Of a stretch of DNA of 7,106 bases, positions 1 through 5,420 are shown one piece after another. The notes beneath the pieces were generated by a model that searched no databases, was not told where the DNA came from, and saw only the letters and a list, made by a program, of their open reading frames with translations. Source of the stretch: an uncultured Gammaproteobacteria bacterium (lineage in GTDB: Bacteria > Pseudomonadota > Gammaproteobacteria > GCA-2729495); assembly GCA_947258805.1 (NCBI GenBank), contig CAMYJV010000132.1:1-7106 (forward strand), in the 5' to 3' direction. Every line of letters starts with the position of its first letter. The stretch's first letter is position 1. A program made the position numbers and the translations under genes.

Positions 1-1023
1 GTGGTTGCCTGGAGTCTCGCCGGGATGTTGTGCGCCGCCGGCCGCGGTTTCTGGAGTTTTCTTGGCCTGCGCGCACTGCTCGGTGCGGCGGAAGCGGCCA
101 ACTTTCCGGCCGCGCTGAAATCCGTGGCCGAGTGGTTCCCGGCGCGCGAACGCAGTCTCGCTACCGGCATCGTGGCATTGGGGCCGGGGCTGGGTGCGCT
201 GATCTCACCGCCTTTGCTGGGCTACCTGATTATCAGCTTTGGCTGGGAGTGGGCCTTCATCGTCCCCGGCGCCGCGGGCTTCCTGTGGTTGTGGATCTGG
301 CAGCGGTACTACCATCGGCCGGCTGATCACCCGCGGCTGCGCGCCGAGGAGAGAGCGCTGATACGCGCCGGCCAGGACGCAAGCCAGGCCGGCGACGACG
401 GGCCGCGCCGCACGATCAGGGAATTGCTCCAGCAGCGCGAGATGTGGGGCCTGATGCTGAGCCGCTTCGTCAACGACGGCGCCTTCTATTTCTATATCTC
501 GTGGCTGCCGCTGTACCTGTCGCAGGCCCGCGGCTTTGACCTGAAGCAGATCGCTATTTTTGCTTGGATCCCGTTTCTGGCGGCCGATCTTGGCAGCCTC
601 GCCGGAGGCTGGCTGGGTACCCGGCTGATCAACGGCGGCATGAGCCTGGACCGTTCCAGGAAGCTGCTGATCTGGGGCGGCGCCCTGCTGGTGCTGATCA
701 CTTTGCCGGCGGTACAGGTCGACTCCCCGTACCTGGCGCTGGCGCTGATTGCGTTGGCCATGTTCGCGATCCAGGGTAAGGCCGCCAATCTGTTTGCGCT
801 GCCGGCAGACCTGTTCCCGCCGCGGGAAGTCGGCACCACCTGGGGCCTGTTTGGTGCGGTGGGCGCTTTCGGCGGCATGGCCTTCAATGGGGCTGCCGGT
901 TGGGTCACGGACGTGGCAGGCTTCGGACCGGTCTTTGTTGCGGTCGGCGCCACCCAGCTGCTGTCGGCGGTCTTTGTCAGCGTGCTGATCCCGCGTATCG
1001 ACATGCAGTTAAAAACTATTTAA
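1..1023 (+). CDS. MFS transporter, ACS family, ExuT-like (5' end cut by window)
   Basis: A major facilitator superfamily permease of the inner membrane, probably a proton- or cation-coupled importer of an organic or sugar acid. The visible 340 residues begin in what looks like the third membrane helix, so about 80-100 N-terminal residues lie outside the window; the GTG at base 1 is probably internal. Residues 31-57 (EAANFP, AEWFP, ER, ATGI) match the stretch after helix 4 that is typical of the anion:cation symporter group containing the hexuronate transporter ExuT. The GWEWAF block near 80-85 and the loop with YYHRP and an acidic LRAEE run (about 103-118) also fit that group. A charged central loop (about 105-145) separates the two halves, and six hydrophobic segments follow. 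It ends in TAA within an AT-rich repeat. The family call is good; the substrate is not determined. The TRAP permease genes begin 34 bases downstream. Confidence 0.85.
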   Translation: MVAWSLAGMLCAAGRGFWSFLGLRALLGAAEAANFPAALKSVAEWFPARERSLATGIVALGPGLGALISPPLLGYLIISFGWEWAFIVPGAAGFLWLWIWQRYYHRPADHPRLRAEERALIRAGQDASQAGDDGPRRTIRELLQQREMWGLMLSRFVNDGAFYFYISWLPLYLSQARGFDLKQIAIFAWIPFLAADLGSLAGGWLGTRLINGGMSLDRSRKLLIWGGALLVLITLPAVQVDSPYLALALIALAMFAIQGKAANLFALPADLFPPREVGTTWGLFGAVGAFGGMAFNGAAGWVTDVAGFGPVFVAVGATQLLSAVFVSVLIPRIDMQLKTI

Positions 1024-1046
1024 AACAATGTCTTAAAAGCTATTTA
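1001..1046. repeat. Imperfect AT-rich tandem repeat (24-base period)
   Basis: The 14-base block TTAAAARCTATTTA occurs at 1009-1022 and again at 1033-1046 with one A/G difference. The preceding bases (ACATGCAG at 1001, ACAATGTC at 1025) are also similar if one gap is allowed. The first copy encodes the last residues and stop codon of the MFS gene; the second lies in the gap before the TRAP small permease gene. The 49 bases 1009-1057 hold only 7 G or C, in strong contrast to the GC-rich surroundings. It may be a local duplication, a regulator-binding pair (24 bases is a little over two helical turns) or part of a promoter. The role is inferred only. Confidence 0.6.
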
Positions 1047-1050
1047 TAAA
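1019..1050 (+). promoter_or_regulatory. Candidate promoter for the TRAP permease genes
   Basis: TATAAA at 1045-1050 is a good match to a sigma-70 -10 element and sits 7 bases before the ATG of the small permease gene at 1058. If used, transcription would begin at or next to the ATG, giving a leaderless message. This agrees with the absence of any Shine-Dalgarno-like sequence before that ATG. The -35 region is poor: TTTAAA at 1019-1024 is 20 bases away, which is longer than usual. AT-rich sequence yields such matches by chance, so confidence is low. Confidence 0.3.
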
Positions 1051-1057
1051 CTAAATT

Positions 1058-1597
1058 ATGGATAAAGTTGCGATGCTCGCCAGTCCCCGCTGGGTGCGGG
1101 GCTGGCTGCAGGCCTGCGGCCGGTTCGAGCGGCTGGTGACCTTCGTCGCCTTCATGCTCATGGTGGCCGTGGTCTTCGCCGACGTCGCGTCGCGGGAGTT
1201 CAGCGGCACCGGGCTGCACTGGGCCCGCCAGGCCGGGGTCTACGCGAACCTGGTGGTAGTGATGTTCGGCATGGGGCTCGCGTCCGCCGACGGCGCGCAC
1301 CTGCGGCCGCGCTTTGCCGATGGCTGGCTCCCGGCAGCCTGGGACCCGTGGTTGACCCGCATTCGCGAATGGCTGATGGCGCTGTTCTGCCTGGCTTTCG
1401 CTGCGGTCGCTGCCGGCGTGGTCGCCGACAGCTACACGATGGGTGAGCGCTCTGCGGTGCTGCGCCTGGTGGTCTGGCCGGTACAGGCGGTGATCCCGCT
1501 GGCCTTCGGGCTGGCAGCCGCGCGGCATGCGCTGTTTGGCTGCTACCCGGCGCTGCGCCCGGCAGACGCCGGCAAGACAGTGGAGCAGGGCAGCTGA
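1058..1597 (+). CDS. TRAP transporter small permease subunit (DctQ family)
   Basis: This is the small membrane subunit of a tripartite ATP-independent periplasmic transporter, which with the large subunit imports carboxylates or related acids using an ion gradient and an extracytoplasmic binding protein. The 179 residues hold four hydrophobic segments at about 26-44, 60-78, 104-124 and 136-158, the usual DctQ layout. The short conserved pattern around residues 53-87 is also present: LHWARQAGVY, then FGMGLA, then GAHLRPRF, corresponding to the family's tryptophan-acid/aromatic region and its G-x-H-x-R motif. The ATG at 1058 has no ribosome-binding site; a second in-frame ATG at 1073 has none either. 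The TGA stop overlaps the proposed CTG start of the large subunit by one shared tetranucleotide. Family assignment is firm; the substrate is unknown. Confidence 0.85.
   Translation: MDKVAMLASPRWVRGWLQACGRFERLVTFVAFMLMVAVVFADVASREFSGTGLHWARQAGVYANLVVVMFGMGLASADGAHLRPRFADGWLPAAWDPWLTRIREWLMALFCLAFAAVAAGVVADSYTMGERSAVLRLVVWPVQAVIPLAFGLAAARHALFGCYPALRPADAGKTVEQGS
1080..1105 (+). other. Strong hairpin inside the first codons of the small permease gene
   Basis: CCAG-T-CCCCGC (1080-1090) pairs with GCGGGGCTGG (1096-1105): ten base pairs, mostly G-C, with one bulged T and a 5-base loop. It starts 22 bases after the A of the ATG at 1058. There is no T-run after it, so it does not look like an intrinsic terminator. 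In the message it could affect translation initiation or mRNA stability, which would matter more if the message is leaderless. A chance origin in GC-rich coding DNA is possible. Confidence 0.4.
1582..1596 (+). promoter_or_regulatory. Ribosome-binding site and CTG start of the TRAP large permease
   Basis: GGAG at 1582-1585 lies 8 bases before CTG at 1594-1596. The CTG overlaps the small permease stop as CTGA, mimicking the common ATGA translational coupling. No ATG, GTG or TTG is available in this frame between here and GTG 1636, and GTG 1636 has no Shine-Dalgarno sequence before it. This site therefore decides the start chosen for the large subunit. Confidence 0.55.
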
Positions 1598-2862
1598 ACA
1601 TCCTCGCCGCCCTCGGCCTGGTAGCCACGGTCCTGGTGTTGCTGGCATTGCGCCAGAACCTGCTGGTAGTGCTCGGGGTGGTCACAGGCTACGCCTACGT
1701 GGTCTTTGGCGACGGGATGCTGGGCAATATCGTCGTGGACGCGTGGGACGCGGCCAATCGGGAAGTCCTGCTGTCCATACCGCTGTATATCCTGGCCGGC
1801 AACATCATGTCGCGCGGTGGCATGGCGCCACGCCTGATCCGCCTGATGCGCGCGGTAAGCGCTCCGGTGCCTGGCGGCCTCGCCATCGCTGCGGTGCTGT
1901 CGTGCGCCATTTTTGCCGCCGTGTCCGGGTCCGGCACCGTGACGCTGCTTGCCGTTGGCACCGTGATGTACCCGGCGCTGCTCGAAGCCGGCTACAGCCG
2001 CAATTTCTCCCTCGGCGCGCTGTGTGCCGCGGGGACGCTGGGCATCATCGTGCCTCCCAGCATTCCGCTGATCCTGTACGGCGTGATGACCCAGACCTCA
2101 GTGGCCGACCTGTTTCTTGCCGGCGTCGGTCCGGCGCTGTTGCTCACCGGGCTGATGGTCAGCTACGCGGTGATTGCGAACCGCAAGTTCCGCGCCGGCG
2201 CGTTCAAGGGCCGGGAGGTGTGGCAGGCGTTCCGGGAAGGGGTCTGGGCATTGTTCATGCCGCTGCTGATACTCGGCGGCATTTACAGCGGCTACTTCAC
2301 CGCCACCGAATCGGCGGCGGTGGCCGTGGTCTATGCGCTGTTCGTCGAAACCGTCGTCTACCGCGAGATGGGCCTGCGCGCGCTGTACGACGTGGTGGGG
2401 CAGACCACCAAGCTGCTGGGTTCGCTGTTCCCGGTGCTGATGATTGCGCTCAGCCTGAATGTTTTCCTGACCTATCAGCAGGTGCCGGAATTGCTGGTCG
2501 CGGCGCTGAGCGGGCGCATGGACAGCCCGGTGGCCTTCCTGCTCGGCATCAACCTGTTCTTGCTGGTACTCGGCTGCGTGATGGACATCGGCTCGGCGAT
2601 CCTGATCCTCGCGCCGATTCTGCAGCCGCTGGCAGCCGCGCAGGGTATCGACCCGGTGCACTTCGGCATCATCATGGTGGTGAACCTGGAGATTGGCTAC
2701 CTGACGCCACCCCTGGGCCTGAACCTGATCGTGGCGATGACCGCGTTCGGCGAGAGCTTCTGGACTATCTGTCGCGCGGTGTTGCCCTTCCTGCTGCTGA
2801 TGCTGGTCGGGCTCGTGACGGTCAGCCTTTGGCCAGGCCTGTCGCTGGCGCTCCTGCGCTGA
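1594..2862 (+). CDS. TRAP transporter large permease subunit (DctM family)
   Basis: This is the large membrane subunit of a TRAP transporter, which forms the ion-coupled translocation path in the inner membrane. From the CTG start it has 422 residues, the normal family length. Hallmarks in order: an IPLYILAGNIM block near 62-72; FAAVSGSGTVT near 107-117; GTLGIIVPPSIPLILYG near 147-163; TATESAA near 236-242; and PVHFGIIMVVN followed by LTPPLGLNL near 354-378. The last is the second, symmetry-related glycine-proline motif of this two-repeat family. Hydrophobic helices run throughout. A start at GTG 1636 would remove 14 residues that form the first hydrophobic segment and would leave no ribosome-binding site, so CTG 1594 is preferred; only biochemical data could prove it. 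It is translationally coupled to the small subunit. No binding-protein gene is adjacent downstream. The substrate cannot be read from the sequence. Confidence 0.9.
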   Translation: MNILAALGLVATVLVLLALRQNLLVVLGVVTGYAYVVFGDGMLGNIVVDAWDAANREVLLSIPLYILAGNIMSRGGMAPRLIRLMRAVSAPVPGGLAIAAVLSCAIFAAVSGSGTVTLLAVGTVMYPALLEAGYSRNFSLGALCAAGTLGIIVPPSIPLILYGVMTQTSVADLFLAGVGPALLLTGLMVSYAVIANRKFRAGAFKGREVWQAFREGVWALFMPLLILGGIYSGYFTATESAAVAVVYALFVETVVYREMGLRALYDVVGQTTKLLGSLFPVLMIALSLNVFLTYQQVPELLVAALSGRMDSPVAFLLGINLFLLVLGCVMDIGSAILILAPILQPLAAAQGIDPVHFGIIMVVNLEIGYLTPPLGLNLIVAMTAFGESFWTICRAVLPFLLLMLVGLVTVSLWPGLSLALLR

Positions 2863-2888
2863 CCTGATCGGGATACAGCATGTACAAT
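2859..2888 (+). promoter_or_regulatory. Candidate sigma-70 promoter for the peroxiredoxin gene
   Basis: CTGACC at 2859-2864 (four of six matches to TTGACA) and TACAAT at 2883-2888 (five of six to TATAAT) are separated by 18 bases. The predicted transcription start, near 2895, is just before a 7-bp hairpin and about 54 bases before the peroxiredoxin ATG. It lies at the very end of the TRAP large permease gene, so the peroxiredoxin may be transcribed on its own. This is a match by eye only. Confidence 0.4.
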
Positions 2889-2895
2889 ACCGCGC

Positions 2896-2915
2896 GTTCG
2901 GCGCACCGGCCGAAC
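2896..2915 (+). other. Hairpin in the peroxiredoxin leader
   Basis: GTTCGGC (2896-2902) and GCCGAAC (2909-2915) form a perfect 7-bp stem around a 6-base loop. It lies between the TRAP large permease stop and the peroxiredoxin ribosome-binding site. There is no T-run after it, so it is not a classical terminator. It could be a 5' leader structure or an operator-like inverted repeat (centre-to-centre 13 bases). Confidence 0.45.
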
Positions 2916-2936
2916 CGCCCACTGACTTCGAATAAC

Positions 2937-2942
2937 AAGGAG
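2937..2942 (+). promoter_or_regulatory. Ribosome-binding site of the peroxiredoxin gene
   Basis: AAGGAG sits 6 bases before the ATG at 2949. It fixes the start there rather than at in-frame upstream codons as far as 2880, which would add a non-conserved tail and lie before the predicted transcription start. Confidence 0.8.
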
Positions 2943-2948
2943 ATCGCA

Positions 2949-3431
2949 ATGAGTATTAAGGCCGGCCAACGCATGCCCGAGGGCAGCTTCGCTACGATGA
3001 CCGCCGACGGACCAGGCAGCGTGTCCACGGACGAGCTCTTTGCGGGCAAGAAAGTCGTGCTGTTCGCAGTGCCGGGGGCCTTCACGCCCACCTGCTCGCA
3101 GAGCCACCTGCCGGGCTTTGTTCAGCACGCTGCGGCGCTGAAAGGGAAGGGCGTCGACACCATTGCCTGCATGAGCGTGAACGACGTGTTCGTCATGGAT
3201 GCGTGGGGCCGCGATCAGGACGTAAATGACAATGTGGTGATGCTTGCCGACGGTAATGCGTCTTACACCGAGGCCCTCGGCCTGTCGCTGGATGCCAGCG
3301 GCTTTGGCATGGGCACGCGCAGCCAGCGTTTTGCGCTGGTCGTTGAAGACGGTGTCGCGACCCAGGTCCACATAGAAGGTCCCGGAGAATTCAAAGTCAG
3401 TTCCGCGGAAGCTGTGCTCGCTGAGCTCTGA
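2949..3431 (+). CDS. Peroxiredoxin, Prx5 type (redoxin family)
   Basis: A thiol peroxidase of the cytoplasm that reduces hydrogen peroxide and organic hydroperoxides. The 160 residues match the full length of bacterial Prx5-like proteins. The active site is PGAFTPTC at residues 42-49, with the peroxidatic cysteine at C49 and the catalytic threonine at T46. SQSHLPGF follows, typical of this group. A second cysteine, C74, lies in IACMSVND, which corresponds to a non-catalytic cysteine in related proteins such as human PRDX5. The conserved DAWG (84-87), the arginine region RSQR (124-127) and VVEDG (131-135) are present. There is no further C-terminal cysteine, so it would work as a 1-Cys enzyme regenerated by an external thiol, possibly glutathione or glutaredoxin; this is inferred. 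The start is fixed by a strong ribosome-binding site. The unknown membrane protein gene follows after 45 bases, likely on the same transcript. Confidence 0.92.
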   Translation: MSIKAGQRMPEGSFATMTADGPGSVSTDELFAGKKVVLFAVPGAFTPTCSQSHLPGFVQHAAALKGKGVDTIACMSVNDVFVMDAWGRDQDVNDNVVMLADGNASYTEALGLSLDASGFGMGTRSQRFALVVEDGVATQVHIEGPGEFKVSSAEAVLAEL

Positions 3432-3476
3432 TCATCGGCCACCTCGAGACCAGGACAGAAATTACCGGAGGGGCCC

Positions 3477-4208
3477 ATGTCTCTGTATGACTGGCTGATC
3501 ATTTTTCACCTGTTGCTGTTTGTCTACTGGCTGGGCGGAGACATGGGTGTGTTTTACTCGAGCGGCATGGTCGTCGATCCGAAGTTGTCGAATTCGGCGC
3601 GGGTGACGGCCGCGAAGATCATGATCGATCTCGACTTCGTACCGAGAATCTGCATGACGCTGATGCTGACGGTCGGCGGTCTGTTGAGTTCCTACAACGG
3701 CGTCGAACATCCGCAATGGCAGACCATCGGCTTCATATTGCTGGGTCCCGGCTGGTTATCAATGGTGCTCTACCTGCATTTTGCGCATGGCACACCCTTG
3801 TCGCAAATCGTCACGAAGCTCGACTTCTGGTTCCGCTGGTTCATCGTAGGTTACCTGCTGTGGTCGGTGGGTTACTCCTTCATGTTTACCGACAAGCTCG
3901 CGAACGCGCCCTGGGTTGGCACGAAGCTGCTGGTTTTTGCCGGCATGGTGTTCTGCGGCCTGATGATTCGCGTTTACATCCCCGGCTACATCCAGGGAAT
4001 CATGGCGCTGCGCAAAGGTATCGATCAGCCGACGCTGAGCGATGAGATGAACGCCACCATGGCAAAGAGCCTGGGCCAATGCCGGCCCTTCGTACTGGCG
4101 ATCTGGGCGGGCCTGTTCCTGGAGTGCTGGCTCGGAGTCGCGAAACCGGGTCACAAGGTGCCGGTCAGCGAGGTGCTGGGCGCGGCGTCACCCTTCGCCG
4201 GCTTCTGA
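3477..4208 (+). CDS. Six-helix integral membrane protein of unknown function
   Basis: I do not recognise this 243-residue protein with certainty. It has about six hydrophobic segments at roughly 5-27, 55-73, 82-104, 117-138, 148-172 and 203-222, with no cleavable signal peptide. The first helix holds H11 followed by WLGGDMG (18-24), and the end of helix 3 holds H101 and H104. Such histidines with a small-residue WLGG pattern recall CopD/DUF2269-like membrane proteins, some of which are thought to bind haem or metal, but this resemblance is an impression. Cysteines C59, C160, C202 and C217 are scattered and do not form a CxxC motif. GGAGGGG just upstream of the ATG supports the start. The gene follows the peroxiredoxin by 45 bases in the same direction, which suggests a redox or stress link by context only. 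Its stop lies 3 bases from the stop of the converging exporter gene. Confidence 0.8.
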   Translation: MSLYDWLIIFHLLLFVYWLGGDMGVFYSSGMVVDPKLSNSARVTAAKIMIDLDFVPRICMTLMLTVGGLLSSYNGVEHPQWQTIGFILLGPGWLSMVLYLHFAHGTPLSQIVTKLDFWFRWFIVGYLLWSVGYSFMFTDKLANAPWVGTKLLVFAGMVFCGLMIRVYIPGYIQGIMALRKGIDQPTLSDEMNATMAKSLGQCRPFVLAIWAGLFLECWLGVAKPGHKVPVSEVLGAASPFAGF

Positions 4209-4211
4209 AGC

Positions 4212-5399
4212 TCAGGAGCGCCTGACCATCCAGCCGGTGACGGCCGTGAGCGTCGCGCCGGCAGCCATCAGTAGCGCAATGGGCGCGAAGTTCCCCGAGT
4301 AGACCACGCCTGACACGATAGAGAACCCGCCGCTGAGCACCAGGCCCAGCGCACTCGACAGGCCGGAACTCGTGCCGGCGATTTCCGGTCGGTAACTCAC
4401 GGCACCGGCCATGGACCCCGGGATCACCAGCCCACTCGCGCCCGTCAACAGGGCCAGCAGGCTCATCAGCGGCACGAGGCTGACCCCGACGGTCAGCGCC
4501 AGGACCAGCAGTCCCCAGCCCGCGATGCACGTGAAAAACATCCCGATGTAAATAGTGCGGTTCATGCCCATGAGCCGCGTCAGCCGGCCGGCCAGGGTGG
4601 CGCCAAGAATGTAAGAAAAAGCCATTGCGCCCCAGACGAGGCCGAAGGCCTTCGGCCCCAGCCCGAGATCGTTTTCGAACACGGCAGCACCCACGGCCAG
4701 GAAGGTGAAGAAGCCTCCCTGCACAAAACCAAACATCAGCGTGTAGCCCATGAAGACGCGCGAGCTCAGCAATTGCCGGTAGTCGCGCAGGGTGCTCTGC
4801 AGGTTGACCTGTGGCATCAGTCCGGGCTTCCAGGTTTCGGGCAGGCGCCACCAGACGGCGAACAACACGATAACGCCCAGCAGCGCGCTGGCTACGAATA
4901 CCGACTGCGGCCCGGCGGTGCCGCTGAGCAGACCGCCAGCCACGGGCGCGATAACCGGCGCGATACCCATCGCAGCCGCGATGATGGCAAGGGCGGCGGC
5001 CGTTCCTGCCTCATCGTGCGTATCGCGCACGACGGCGCGGCTCGCCACTGTGCCTACGCTGACGCCGGCAGCCTGCAGAAATCGGAGCGCAACCAGCCAT
5101 TCGATCTCGCCGACGACAGCGCAGCCCAGGCTGGCCAGGACGAACACCAGGAAGCCGCCCAGCAGAACGGGCCGGCGACCCAGGCGGTCGCACAGCAGGC
5201 CGCTGAAGGGCTGGGCCGCACCCAGTCCAAAGAGGTAGGCGGAGATCAGAAACTGCGATTCGGCGGAACCGATGCCGTAGCGACGCCCCAGTTCGCTCAG
5301 GGTGGGTACCACAACCACCATGCCGAAGGGCGACAGGGCGCTGGCCAGGCCCAGCAACGGAATCAGCGCCCGCGGCGCCGTGGCGGCCTTGAACTGCAT
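4212..5399 (-). CDS. MFS exporter, Bcr/CflA type
   Basis: A 12-helix major facilitator of the inner membrane, most like the Bcr/CflA branch of drug:proton antiporters; the natural substrate may be a small metabolite rather than a drug. At 395 residues it is full length for the group. Motif A is GLLCDRLGRRPVL at 67-79 between helices 2 and 3. Helix 4 carries RFLQAAG (106-112) with the conserved arginine, followed by SRAVVRD (120-126). The motif C region of antiporters is GIAPVIAPVAGGLL (145-158), and LPETW (186-190) closes helix 6, as is usual in this branch. The second half has a further motif A-like GRLTRLMG. The ATG at 5397-5399 has no clear ribosome-binding site, so translation may depend on coupling to etfA, whose stop is 21 bases upstream. 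It is the last gene of the minus-strand unit. Confidence 0.9.
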   Translation of the reverse strand: MQFKAATAPRALIPLLGLASALSPFGMVVVVPTLSELGRRYGIGSAESQFLISAYLFGLGAAQPFSGLLCDRLGRRPVLLGGFLVFVLASLGCAVVGEIEWLVALRFLQAAGVSVGTVASRAVVRDTHDEAGTAAALAIIAAAMGIAPVIAPVAGGLLSGTAGPQSVFVASALLGVIVLFAVWWRLPETWKPGLMPQVNLQSTLRDYRQLLSSRVFMGYTLMFGFVQGGFFTFLAVGAAVFENDLGLGPKAFGLVWGAMAFSYILGATLAGRLTRLMGMNRTIYIGMFFTCIAGWGLLVLALTVGVSLVPLMSLLALLTGASGLVIPGSMAGAVSYRPEIAGTSSGLSSALGLVLSGGFSIVSGVVYSGNFAPIALLMAAGATLTAVTGWMVRRS

Positions 5400-5420
5400 G
5401 GTCAGGCCGCGCGGTTGTTG

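Noticed and set aside
1108..1117. GCAGGCCTGC palindrome in the small permease gene
   Set aside because: A 10-base palindrome is common by chance in GC-rich coding DNA and has no loop for an RNA hairpin.
1527..2867. A 446-codon plus-strand frame overlapping the TRAP large permease
   Set aside because: It is arginine- and alanine-rich with no domain pattern, in a different frame from a well-conserved DctM protein; a typical shadow frame in GC-rich DNA.
2880..2948. Longer N-terminus for the peroxiredoxin beginning at 2880
   Set aside because: The added 23 residues are not family-like, there is no ribosome-binding site before 2880, and AAGGAG precedes the ATG at 2949.
2098..2949. A 283-codon minus-strand frame opposite the large permease
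   Set aside because: Rich in Q, H and R with no recognisable motif; it is the antisense of conserved coding sequence.
2697..3371. A 224-codon minus-strand frame opposite the large permease end and the peroxiredoxin
   Set aside because: It crosses a real intergenic region and two conserved genes with no protein-like pattern of its own.
4201..4225. Small hairpins at the convergent junction (GCTTC/GAAGC and TCAGG/CCTGA)
   Set aside because: Stems are only 4-5 bp with tiny loops and no T-run; not convincing as a bidirectional terminator.
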